DNA from: Streptomyces sp. KL109B
Lineage (GTDB): Bacteria > Actinomycetota > Actinomycetes > Streptomycetales > Streptomycetaceae
Direction: 5' to 3'
DNA: 64,000 nucleotides
NCBI RefSeq assembly: GCF_030766935.1
Contig: NZ_JASERL010000016.1
Location: 124,001 to 188,000 of the forward strand
The position numbers were made by a program, and so were the translations under genes. The notes under the pieces were generated by a model that had not been told where the DNA came from, searched no databases, and saw only the letters and a list, made by a program, of their open reading frames with translations. Positions 31,763 to 39,657 of the stretch are shown here, piece by piece (position 1 is the stretch's first letter; each line of letters starts with the position of its first letter).

Positions 31763-32974
31763 ATGCCGGGCGTGACCAACGACCAGCTCAGCGAAGCGCC
31801 GCGCCTCGCAGACCTCATGCCGTGGTCCGCGCCCCCGCTCCGCACAGGCCGCACCTGGCCCATCGCCCCGGACGCCCCATCCCTGAAGGCCCGCTGGGAC
31901 GCGTTCGTACGCGCGGACCAGGCCGACCGCGCCACCCTCCTCGAACCCACCCGCACCCGCACCCTCCACACCCCCACCGCCCAACTCCCCGGCCAACGCA
32001 CCGGCACCGAACCTCTCGCCCACGCCTCCGGCCCCTGCCCGGCCCCCGTCCCCCTCCTGCACGGCCCGTTCGACGAGCAGTGGCTCATCCCGGACCAGCG
32101 CCTCCTGGACGCGGCACGCCCCGAGTTGTGGCGGGTGGCGGACGAGCGCCAACTCTTCCTCGTGGAACAGGGGTACGTGCCCGACGCCGGCGGCCCCGCC
32201 CTCCTCGCCTCCGCCGCCCTCCCCGAGGGCCGCTCCCCCGCGGGCCGCCCCGGCCGCATCCGCCCGCTGTACCGCCGCCCCGGCGGCGCGGAGCCGAACG
32301 TGGCGCCGGGCCTGCTCACCCACCTCTCCGGCAGCTACGACCAAGAGGTCACGGCCGCCGACCTGTTCGCGTGGATTCTGGCGGTCGGCGCCCGCGCCGG
32401 TTCCCCCGACGTCCGCGTTCCGCTGCCGGACGACGCCGACGTGTGGGCCCACGGCGTGGAACTCGGCCGCCGCGTCCTGCGGTTGGAGCGCCGCGACGGC
32501 GAACGCCCCAAGCTCCCCGGTGGCCGCCGCCCCTACGTACGCGCCCCGCTCCCGGCCCGCCCCACGGAGATCACCTACGACCGCGACGAGGAGGCCCTCC
32601 TCATCGGCGACGGACGCGTGTCCCCGGTCCCGGCGGCGGCCTGGGACTTCCGCGTCAGCGGAGTCGGCGTCCTGGAACAGTGGTTCGCGCGCCGCACCAC
32701 GCCCGCCGAACCCGGCACCCTCGCGGCCATCCGCCCGAAGGCGTGGCCTCAGCCGTGGACGTCACAGCTGCTCGAACTGGTCACGGTCCTCACACTGCTC
32801 GCGGAACTCCGGCCCCGACAAGACGAGTTGCGCGCGTCCGCCCTCGCCGACCCGCTCACCACGAAGACCCTGGAGCAGGCCCACATCCTGCCCGTCCCGG
32901 ACACGGCCTACCGCCCGGCCTCCGTCCTGGACCACCAAGAGGAGGGACCCGGCGGCCAGTTCGCGATCCTGTGA
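31763..32974 (+). CDS. Stand-alone type ISP restriction-modification C-terminal-like protein
   Basis: A 403-residue protein that resembles the C-terminal specificity part of type ISP restriction-modification enzymes: PVPLLHGPFDEQWLIPDQRL near residue 92, then VPAAAWDFRVSGVGVLEQWF, WPQPWTSQLLELVTVLTLLAEL and DPLTTKTLEQAHILP toward the end. A full ISP enzyme is about 1,500 residues with nuclease, helicase and methyltransferase parts; none of these is encoded here or nearby. So it cannot cut or methylate by itself and may be a relic, a regulator, or a DNA-binding protein. ATG 31763 is used; GTG 31772 is an alternative. It is bounded by repeats on one side and a 70-bp palindrome on the other. Confidence 0.7.
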   Translation: MPGVTNDQLSEAPRLADLMPWSAPPLRTGRTWPIAPDAPSLKARWDAFVRADQADRATLLEPTRTRTLHTPTAQLPGQRTGTEPLAHASGPCPAPVPLLHGPFDEQWLIPDQRLLDAARPELWRVADERQLFLVEQGYVPDAGGPALLASAALPEGRSPAGRPGRIRPLYRRPGGAEPNVAPGLLTHLSGSYDQEVTAADLFAWILAVGARAGSPDVRVPLPDDADVWAHGVELGRRVLRLERRDGERPKLPGGRRPYVRAPLPARPTEITYDRDEEALLIGDGRVSPVPAAAWDFRVSGVGVLEQWFARRTTPAEPGTLAAIRPKAWPQPWTSQLLELVTVLTLLAELRPRQDELRASALADPLTTKTLEQAHILPVPDTAYRPASVLDHQEEGPGGQFAIL

Positions 32975-32994
32975 CGCGACCACCAGCGCCACCA

Positions 32995-33064
32995 TGACAC
33001 CCCATCCCGGAAAAGTGTCGCAGTTGTACGTATAACTGCGACACTTTTCCGGGATGGGGTGTCA
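32995..33064. terminator. 70-bp near-perfect palindrome, bidirectional terminator
   Basis: Perfect 31-bp arms (32995-33025 and 33034-33064) with an 8-base centre that is itself nearly palindromic (TACGTA). It lies between the ISP-like gene and the convergent TetR gene, and the right arm ends in the TetR stop codon. The arms include an AT-rich stretch (GGAAAAGTGTCGCAGTT) unlike its GC-rich neighbours. Confidence 0.9.
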
Positions 33065-33772
33065 CTGCGCCGCGAACCCCTCCAGCGTCCGCCGCACCGC
33101 CCGCTCAAACACCGCCTCCGGGTCGACCGGGCCCGCTTCCTCCGCGAACGCCGCCGCGAGCCGCGCGTACCGGCCCGAGGCCAGCTCCTTGCCCAAGTGC
33201 GCGGCCCGCACCGCCCGTTCCCGCTCCGCGGTCCACGGCAGCGACCGGGTCCGCTCGGCCGTGGCGATCTCGTTGGCGACGTACGTCGTGACCACACTCG
33301 TCACCGCCGCGACCAGCTCCATCTTCGTGCCGTACGGCAGGTCGAGCGGATCGAGGCAGGCCAGGCAGTACTCCAGGTACGCCAGCGCGTTCGGGCTGAA
33401 GCCGTAGACCGGTGACATCAGGCCCGGCAGCCAAGGGTGCCGGTGCATCACAGCCCGCCCCTGCCGGGCGAGGCCGAGCAGATCCGCCCGCCAGTCCCCG
33501 CTCGGCTCGGGGAACTCGTACTCGGCGCTGACGGCGTCGACCATCAGCTCGTACAGGTCCTCCTTGCGCGGCACGTAGTTGTACAGCGACATCGTGCCCA
33601 TGCCCAGCTCACCGGCGATCTTCCGCATGGACACCGCGTCGATGCCCTCGGCGTCGGCGACGCGCACCGCCGTCGCCGCGATGTCGGCCCTGCTGTGCGC
33701 GGGCCTCGGCCCCCGCCCGGCGCGCTCGGGGCGCGCCCAGATCACTTCGGGTTCGGCCGCTCGGCCCGCCAT
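33062..33772 (-). CDS. TetR-family regulator of the adjacent ABC exporter
   Basis: A 236-residue TetR regulator. A 28-residue basic N-terminal tail precedes the HTH (IAATAVRVADAEGIDAVSMR, IAGELGMGTMSLYNYVPRKE; about residues 30-75). The C-terminal domain resembles TetR_C (YEFPEPSGDWRADLLGLARQ, VMHRHPWLPGLMSPVYGFSP). It is divergent from a DrrAB-like ABC transporter, and two TACGTACG-type operators lie in the 63-base gap and over the ABC start. It should repress the transporter until a substrate drug binds. Confidence 0.93.
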   Translation of the reverse strand: MAGRAAEPEVIWARPERAGRGPRPAHSRADIAATAVRVADAEGIDAVSMRKIAGELGMGTMSLYNYVPRKEDLYELMVDAVSAEYEFPEPSGDWRADLLGLARQGRAVMHRHPWLPGLMSPVYGFSPNALAYLEYCLACLDPLDLPYGTKMELVAAVTSVVTTYVANEIATAERTRSLPWTAERERAVRAAHLGKELASGRYARLAAAFAEEAGPVDPEAVFERAVRRTLEGFAAQ

Positions 33773-33800
33773 TGATCATCACCTCGCGCACCATCCTAGT

Positions 33801-33817
33801 TACGTACGCCGTACGTA
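33801..33817. promoter_or_regulatory. Perfect TetR operator palindrome
   Basis: TACGTACGCCGTACGTA: eight-bp perfect arms around one base, in the divergent promoter of the TetR and ABC genes. Confidence 0.8.
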
Positions 33818-33835
33818 GTGGGTTACGGTGGGGCC

Positions 33836-34816
33836 ATGACTTCTACGTACGCTGTACTTAGTGAGGGTCTGGAGAAGCGCTTCGGCAGTGGCCCGAAGGC
33901 CGTGCACGCCGTACGCGGTCTGGATCTCGCCGTCCGCGAGGGCACGGTCTGCGGCCTGCTCGGGCCGAACGGGGCCGGCAAGACGACCGCCGTCCGGCTG
34001 CTCACGACCCTGCTCCGCCCCGACGCCGGCACCGCCCGCGTCGCCGGGCACGACATCACCGCCGACCCGCAGGCCGTGCGCCGCCGCATCGGCGTCACCG
34101 GCCAGTACGCCTCGGTCGACGGCGACCTCACGGGCCGCGAGAACCTGCGGCTCTTCGCCCGCCTGCTGCGCGCGCCCCGCGCCCGTGCCCGCGCCGACGA
34201 GCTGGTCGAACGCTTCGAGCTGACCGACGCCGCCGACCGCCCGGCCCGCACCTACTCCGGCGGCATGCGGCGCCGCCTCGACCTGGCCGCGAGCCTCATC
34301 ACGCCGCCCGCCGTGCTCTTCCTCGACGAGCCGACGACGGGGCTCGACCCGCACAGCCGCAATGGCATCTGGGAGGCCGTGCGCGAGCTGTCCCGCCAGG
34401 GCACGACCGTCGTCCTCACCACGCAGTACCTGGAGGAGGCCGACCAGCTCGCCGACGACATCGTCCTCGTCGACGGGGGCCGCGCCGCCCACACCGGCAC
34501 GCCCGCCGAGCTGAAGGCGCAGATCGGCCACTACGCGGAGGTCGTCGTCGCGGAGGAGGCGGGCGAGCAGGCGCTGCACGCCGCCGCCGTCGTCCTCGAC
34601 CAACTCACGGGCTCCAGGCCACAGTTGGATGCGGACCGCCGCACCGTCGGCGCCGTCGTCCTCGACCCGGCCGTCACTCTGCCCCGGGTCGTCCGCGAAC
34701 TCGACGCGTCCGGCGTCCCGTTGCTCGACGCGACCCTGCGCCCGCCCACCCTCGACGAGGTGTTCCTGCGCCTCACCGTCACCGCCCCCACCGACTCCGA
34801 GGAGATCGCCGCGTGA
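33836..34816 (+). CDS. ABC transporter ATP-binding protein (DrrA-like)
   Basis: A 326-residue ATPase of the daunorubicin-resistance (DrrA) type of drug exporters. Walker A is LLGPNGAGKT (41-50), the signature is YSGGMRRRLDLA, and Walker B is AVLFLDEPTTGLD. The C-terminal 90 residues form the DrrA-type extra domain (DATLRPPTLDEVFLRLT). It powers the permease encoded next, 91 bases downstream. ATG 33836 lies between the two operator copies, the second of which covers codons 4-9. Regulated by the divergent TetR. Confidence 0.95.
   Translation: MTSTYAVLSEGLEKRFGSGPKAVHAVRGLDLAVREGTVCGLLGPNGAGKTTAVRLLTTLLRPDAGTARVAGHDITADPQAVRRRIGVTGQYASVDGDLTGRENLRLFARLLRAPRARARADELVERFELTDAADRPARTYSGGMRRRLDLAASLITPPAVLFLDEPTTGLDPHSRNGIWEAVRELSRQGTTVVLTTQYLEEADQLADDIVLVDGGRAAHTGTPAELKAQIGHYAEVVVAEEAGEQALHAAAVVLDQLTGSRPQLDADRRTVGAVVLDPAVTLPRVVRELDASGVPLLDATLRPPTLDEVFLRLTVTAPTDSEEIAA
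33844..33860. promoter_or_regulatory. Second, imperfect TetR operator inside the ABC gene start
   Basis: TACGTACGCTGTACTTA differs from the perfect operator 43 bases upstream at two positions and overlaps the first codons of the ABC ATPase gene, a good place for a road-block. Confidence 0.6.
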
Positions 34817-34907
34817 GCGCCGCCCTCCGCCACGACGCGCCCGCCGCTCCCGGCCGCCGCCACCCCCGCACGCACCCGATCACCACCGAGACCCCGGAGG
34901 CCGCCGC

Positions 34908-35693
34908 ATGAGCACCGCCATCCTCTACGACGGCACGGCCATGCTCGGCCGCCACCTCCAGCGCGTCCGGCACGCCCCGGCGATCCTGGTCATGACGCAG
35001 ACGATGCCGATCGTCTTCCTGTTGTTCTTCGGCTACGTCTTCGGCTCCGCGCTCGCCATGCCGGGCAGCGACTACCGGGCGTTCCTGGTGCCGGGCATGC
35101 TGGTCGCGACCGCCGCGGGCGGCATCATGACCGGGATGTTCGGCGCCGCCCAGGACTCGCACCGGGGCGTGATGGACCGGTTCCGGACCATGCCGATGAG
35201 CCGGGTCGCGGTGCCGCTCGGGCAGGCCGCCGCCGATCTGCTGACGACGGCGGTCGGGCTCGTCCCGCTGATCCTCGTGGGGCTCGCGATGGGCTGGCGG
35301 ATCGAGGGTGGACTGCCGGGCGCGCTCGGCGCGTTCGGGCTGCTGCTGCTCTTCCGGTTCGCGACGACCTGGGTCGGCATCCTGTTCGGGCTCGCCTCGC
35401 AGAGCGAGGAGGCGGCGGGCCAGCTGGGCAGCGCCACGTTCATGCTGCCGCTGCTGTCGAACGCGTACATCCCCACCGACGGGATGCCCGGCTGGGTGCG
35501 CACGCTCGCCGAGTGGAACCCGATCAGCGCCGTCGCCACCGCCGTGCGCGACCTGTTCGGCAACGCGCCGGTGCCGCACGACGCGGCGTGGCCGGTGACG
35601 CACCCCGTGGCGGGCTCGCTCGCGTGGTGCGCGGTGCTGCTCGCGGTGTGCGTGCCGCTCGCCGTCCGCCGCTACGCGCGCGGCGGACGGTGA
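34908..35693 (+). CDS. ABC-2 type permease (DrrB-like)
   Basis: A 261-residue membrane protein with six hydrophobic segments and the ABC-2 fold features MPIVFLLFFGYVFGSALAMPG, MTGMFGAAQDSHRGVMDRFR, and the re-entrant NAYIPTDGMPGWVRTLAEWNPISAV... region near the C-terminus. GGAGG seven bases before ATG 34908 supports this start. It pairs with the preceding ATPase as a drug or lipid exporter. The 91 bases between the genes are not coding in any convincing frame. Confidence 0.94.
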   Translation: MSTAILYDGTAMLGRHLQRVRHAPAILVMTQTMPIVFLLFFGYVFGSALAMPGSDYRAFLVPGMLVATAAGGIMTGMFGAAQDSHRGVMDRFRTMPMSRVAVPLGQAAADLLTTAVGLVPLILVGLAMGWRIEGGLPGALGAFGLLLLFRFATTWVGILFGLASQSEEAAGQLGSATFMLPLLSNAYIPTDGMPGWVRTLAEWNPISAVATAVRDLFGNAPVPHDAAWPVTHPVAGSLAWCAVLLAVCVPLAVRRYARGGR

Positions 35694-35711
35694 ACACACC
35701 CCACGTAGCGG

Positions 35712-37451
35712 CTACTTCTGCGGTTCCAGCTCAGGGCCGAGCGAGGAGAACTTCTCCTGGGACACGACCCGCTTCGGCGGCCACGTGATGTTGCTCGGCG
35801 GCCACTTCTGCCCGGTCTTCTTCAGGAACCACTCCGGCGGCTCGTACATGGGCGGCTCATAGCCGTCCGGGATCGCCGTCTTCCACTCGACGTCCTTCGT
35901 ACGGTCCTTGAACTCGTCCTTGATCGCCTTGAGCCGCTCCGGCTGGGTGATCAGGTCGACCGCCGTGGCCGCGAGGTACTTCGCGGCGGCGAGCACCGCG
36001 GCCTGTCCTGGCGCGGCGGCGGCGCAGGCGGCGGTGGACCAGGTGTGGAACTTGCCGCCGATGGGGGCGAGCGCGGCGCCCATCGACACGGTCGGCACGT
36101 TCCAGCTGATGTCGGCGACATCGGTGGAGCCGCCGCCGAGGAACACCGGGTCGGGCGGCTTGAGTTCACCGATCTTGTCGTGCATGCCGGCCTCGGGAAG
36201 CCCGAGCGACTTCTGCAGCTCCTTCGCCAGCGCCTGGGCCTCGTCCGTGAACTTCGGCGGCCCGATCTGCCGCATGTTGTCGTGCAGCAGCTCCGCGAAG
36301 GAGCGGGACGGCAACTGGTTCCAGCAGGCCGACGTGATCCGGTGGCGCACCTTCGTCTGCGATGCCTGCGCCGCCGCCTCCGAGATCGCGATCACCTTGT
36401 CGAGCAGCACCTGGACGCGCTCGGTGCTGCCTTCGCGCACGTAGTAACTGATCTCCGCGATCTCGGGTGTCACGTTCGGAATGTCGCCGCCGTTGTTGAT
36501 CACCCAGTGCAGCCGGGCGGACGGCGCCATGTTCTCCTCGCGCAGGAACTCCGACATCGTCGCCATCATCACGGCGGCGTCCAGCGCCGACTTGTTGCCG
36601 AGCGGAGTGCCGCCGTGTCCGGCCACGCCGAGGAACGTGAAGGTCACGGCGGTCATGGCGTTCGTGGTGCCCCAGCCAGTGGCGTTGGCGGTGGAGGGGT
36701 GCCAGTCGAGGAAGGCGTCCAGACCCTCGTACACGCCCTTGCTGACCGCGTACGTCTTGCCGATCAGGGTCTCCTCGGCGGTGGAGCCGAAGAACTTCAC
36801 GGTGACGGGCAGCTTGTGCTGCTTCGCGGCCTGGGCGACGGCGGCGGCAGCGGCCGCCGCGGCGGTGCCGAGGGCGCTGTGCCCACAGCCGTGGCCCGGT
36901 CCGTAGCTCGGGGTGAAGGGGTCGTGGATGTACTCGCGCGGGTCGTGGTGGCCGACGCCCTTGCTCTGGGAGAGGCCGGGCAGCGCGTCGTACTCGCCAC
37001 TGAAGCCGAGGGTCGGGCCGCCGCTGCCGTACGAGTAGGTGGCGGTGAACGCGGTGGGGAAGCCGGCGGTGCCGAACTTCACGTCGAATCCGGCCCGTTC
37101 GAGGAATCCGGCCTCGGCGAGCGAGGAGTTCCACTCGCGCAGCGACAGCTCGGCGTGTTCCCAGATCTCCTCGTTCAGGCCGGTGATACGGGAGCTGTTG
37201 GCGCCGATCCAGTCGAGGGCGGCGGACTTGGCGGGGCTGTCCTTGGCGAGGCCCTCAGGGGGTTCGTACGCGGCGCCGATCGCTTCGGGGGCGTCCGCGG
37301 CGGCGGCCATCGCCGGGTCGGCCTGCGCGGTCATCGCGGCGGTGGTCACTCCGGCGGCGCCGAGCATCTGCACGATGCGGCGTCTGCTGATCCGCGGTCC
37401 TGACGTGTTCTGCGGCGTCTCGTGCTCGTGGTGGTCGTGCAGGTCACACAC
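35712..37451 (-). CDS. Tat-exported M20 family amidohydrolase (AbgB-like)
   Basis: A 579-residue peptidase of the M20/amidohydrolase family, close to aminobenzoyl-glutamate hydrolases. GTG 37451 follows GGAGG by five bases and gives a His-rich N-terminus, then the twin-arginine signal RISRRRIVQMLGAAG (about 21-45). Metal-ligand strings are FSGEYDALPG, GPGHGCGHSALG, and GSTAEETLIGK, plus the dimerisation-domain GVAGHGGTPLGNKSALDAAV. The C-terminal 70 residues are a Pro/Lys-rich extension. It is expected to act outside the cytoplasm on N-acyl amino acids or peptides. It converges on the ABC exporter genes. Confidence 0.92.
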   Translation of the reverse strand: MCDLHDHHEHETPQNTSGPRISRRRIVQMLGAAGVTTAAMTAQADPAMAAAADAPEAIGAAYEPPEGLAKDSPAKSAALDWIGANSSRITGLNEEIWEHAELSLREWNSSLAEAGFLERAGFDVKFGTAGFPTAFTATYSYGSGGPTLGFSGEYDALPGLSQSKGVGHHDPREYIHDPFTPSYGPGHGCGHSALGTAAAAAAAAVAQAAKQHKLPVTVKFFGSTAEETLIGKTYAVSKGVYEGLDAFLDWHPSTANATGWGTTNAMTAVTFTFLGVAGHGGTPLGNKSALDAAVMMATMSEFLREENMAPSARLHWVINNGGDIPNVTPEIAEISYYVREGSTERVQVLLDKVIAISEAAAQASQTKVRHRITSACWNQLPSRSFAELLHDNMRQIGPPKFTDEAQALAKELQKSLGLPEAGMHDKIGELKPPDPVFLGGGSTDVADISWNVPTVSMGAALAPIGGKFHTWSTAACAAAAPGQAAVLAAAKYLAATAVDLITQPERLKAIKDEFKDRTKDVEWKTAIPDGYEPPMYEPPEWFLKKTGQKWPPSNITWPPKRVVSQEKFSSLGPELEPQK

Positions 37452-37693
37452 GCGTACCTCCGGGGGGTGAGGCGGGTGTAGCTGTACCGGGCAACGACGA
37501 TCACGCGCCACACTGAACCCTGGAGGTTGCCTCGTCAACCACGCACGACAAAGGCCCGCATCGCCCTCCTTGCCGGAGCGTCCGCCACTTGCCGTGGGGA
37601 TGACGGTCGCTGATGTGCACAGCGGAACGCCGGACGGCGTGGAGGGGCGATGCGGGCCCTGTCTCTTGCTGGGGCGGCCTGGTGGCCTTGTCG

Positions 37694-37963
37694 CTAGTGG
37701 CCGCCGAAGAGCGAGCGACGAAGCCGCCGCAGAGGCGCGAAGAGCGAGACCCTCCGCACTCGTGCGCGACTGCCGCTGCGCTCGTGCGCCGTGTCCCGCG
37801 TGGTCAGCTCGCGCATCAGCGACGTCGCCTCGACCGTCTCGCGCTGCGGGACGGCAGGGCCGCCGAGCACCGAGAGATGGCGGTCGAGACGCGAACTGGT
37901 CGCACTGTTCCCGCAGGTGATCGCAGGCACACGTGGCCTGCTGCGCACTGTTATCTGTTCCAT
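37694..37963 (-). CDS. Small conserved hypothetical protein
   Basis: An 89-residue basic protein from ATG 37963 (MEQITVRSRPRVPAITCGNS) ending in the Arg-rich LFAPLRRLRRSLFGGH. The strings RLDRHLSVLGGPAVPQRE and SLMRELTTRDTAHE look like a conserved small Streptomyces protein that I recall only as unannotated. There is no signal peptide; the C-terminal amphipathic helix could bind membrane or nucleic acid. Codon use fits the genome. The flanking gaps, 37452-37693 and 37964-38089, show nothing else that I can name. Confidence 0.6.
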   Translation of the reverse strand: MEQITVRSRPRVPAITCGNSATSSRLDRHLSVLGGPAVPQRETVEATSLMRELTTRDTAHERSGSRARVRRVSLFAPLRRLRRSLFGGH

Positions 37964-38089
37964 GTCACTCCCCACCCGTACGAGGGCACCCGGCCCGGGC
38001 AGGTTAACCCTATCGCCCCCGCCCGACACTCGTGTATCCCGGTAGCAGTATTCACCTCCCCCGTAAGGAGGTTGACGACACGAAGCCGC

Positions 38090-38872
38090 TCACTCTCCGA
38101 ATCCGACGGATTCCAGGGCGAGTTGGACAAGTGGGGTGCTTGTCGGCCGCTTCGAGCCGCCCTTCGGCTCGGTCGTGACAGCGAGTGAGGAGGCGTCAGG
38201 AGTCAAGCCGGTGGCCACCACGGGCGTGTCGGAGCCGCCGTCGGGCACCAGGCCGAGGGAGCGCGGCGGCGCGGCGGGCTCCATGAGCCACAACTGGTGC
38301 ACCCGTCCCGCGGGCGGCGCTTCGAGACCTGTGACAGTGATCACCGCGCTGCCGCGCTCCGCCGACGCGACCACGTTGAGCCCGTCCGCGCGCACGCCCT
38401 GCGCGTCCGGCGCCGCGAGCACCCGCGTCACCTCCCGCGCGGCGGCCCGCTGCTCGTCGAGCCGGTCAGAGGCGCGGTCCAGCTGTACGGCGAAGAGCGC
38501 GGCCACGGTGAGCGCGGCGGCCCCGGTGGCCGCGCCGAGCGGAATCAGCAGTCCACGCGCGCGTGGCGCGGCGCGCGGCCGGTCCGCCGCGTCGGCCGCC
38601 TCCCTCGCGGGGACCTGCTCGGTGACGCGTACGGCGGCCAGCACCCGCTCGCGCAGTTCGGCGGGCGGTGCGACGGCGGCCGAGCAGGCGAGCCGCACGG
38701 AGCTCTCCGTCAGCGCGCGCACCTCGTCGGCGCAGGTCTCGCAGCGCTTCAAGTGCCGCTCGAAGCGGGCGCGTTCGCGGTCGTCGAGGGCATCGAGGGC
38801 GTAGGGCGCCACGAGGGAGTGCCGGTTGTCTCCCAGCGGCAGGCGGTCGGTGAACGGGATCCGGCGCTTCAT
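38090..38872 (-). CDS. Anti-sigma factor, RskA family
   Basis: A 260-residue single-pass membrane anti-sigma factor. The N-terminal zinc anti-sigma domain has the motif H40-x3-C44-x2-C47 (HLKRCETCADEV). A membrane helix lies at about 105-130 (LLIPLGAATGAAALTVAALF), and the extracellular RskA domain follows (VITVTGLEAPPAGRVHQLWL and SLGLVPDGGSDTPVVATGL). It binds and holds its sigma factor at the membrane until regulated cleavage. Its ATG overlaps the stop of the sigma factor gene (ATGA), so the partners are made in step. Confidence 0.94.
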   Translation of the reverse strand: MKRRIPFTDRLPLGDNRHSLVAPYALDALDDRERARFERHLKRCETCADEVRALTESSVRLACSAAVAPPAELRERVLAAVRVTEQVPAREAADAADRPRAAPRARGLLIPLGAATGAAALTVAALFAVQLDRASDRLDEQRAAAREVTRVLAAPDAQGVRADGLNVVASAERGSAVITVTGLEAPPAGRVHQLWLMEPAAPPRSLGLVPDGGSDTPVVATGLTPDASSLAVTTEPKGGSKRPTSTPLVQLALESVGFGE

Positions 38873-39411
38873 GCGGCGTCCCCCAGGCAGGCGCGCAGCC
38901 GGGTCAGCCCGTCGCGCATCCGCGTCTTGACCGTGCCTAGCGGCACGGAGAGGTGCTGCGCGACCTCCCGGTAGGTGTAGCCCTCGTAGTAGGCGAGGGT
39001 GACGGAGCGGCGCTGGAGTTCGGTGAGGCCTTCGAGGCAGCGGCGCACCCACTCGCGGTCCAGGTTCGTCTCGACCTGCTCGGCGACCTCGTCGAAGGCG
39101 GTGCGGTGCCAGCGGCTCGCGGCCCGCTCCTCGCGCTCCCGGGCGGCGCGGGCCTGCCGCACCCGGTCGACCGCTCTGCGGTGGGCGTGGGTGAGCACCC
39201 AGGCCATGGCGGTGCCGCGGCGCGGGTCGAAGCGGGCGGCGTCCCGCCACAGTTCGAGGAACACCTCCTGGGTGACCTCCTCGGACTGGGCGGGGTCGCG
39301 CAGGACCCGGAGCACGAGCCCGTACACCGAGCCCGACACCGTCTCGTACAGCTCCTCGTACGCCCGCACGTCGCCCTGCCCGACCAGCGGCAGCAACTTG
39401 TCCACCCGCAT
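38869..39411 (-). CDS. ECF sigma factor (SigK-like)
   Basis: A 180-residue extracytoplasmic-function sigma factor. Region 2 covers about 10-80 (YEELYETVSGSVYGLVLRVL, EEVTQEVFLELWRDAARFDP, AWVLTHAHRRAVDRVRQ) and region 4 about 120-175 (LTELQRRSVTLAYYEGYTYR, HLSVPLGTVKTRMRDGLTRL). With its RskA partner this matches SigK-type ECF factors. ATG 39411 is chosen; the frame runs far upstream without coding sense. It diverges from the DUF4331-TPR-NicO operon over a 246-base gap, a natural target promoter. Confidence 0.94.
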   Translation of the reverse strand: MRVDKLLPLVGQGDVRAYEELYETVSGSVYGLVLRVLRDPAQSEEVTQEVFLELWRDAARFDPRRGTAMAWVLTHAHRRAVDRVRQARAAREREERAASRWHRTAFDEVAEQVETNLDREWVRRCLEGLTELQRRSVTLAYYEGYTYREVAQHLSVPLGTVKTRMRDGLTRLRACLGDAA

Positions 39412-39657
39412 CGGCTGTTCCCCTCCCGTCGGCGGCGCGGCCCGCTGCCGCGCCGCCCCCACTACGTCGTTCGCGGCCGGACCCGGTCCGGATCGGGGGC
39501 GGCGCGAACTTTCGCCGAGAAGTACGGGCGAGCGGGGGCGCGGCACCCAACCGATCGGCACCCGATCGGCGGGAGACCAATCCGCCGGGACCGGCGCGCC
39601 GAATGGCTTGGCGTCAACCGCACTTCGTGCACGGACCGCGTGAGGACGGACGGACCC

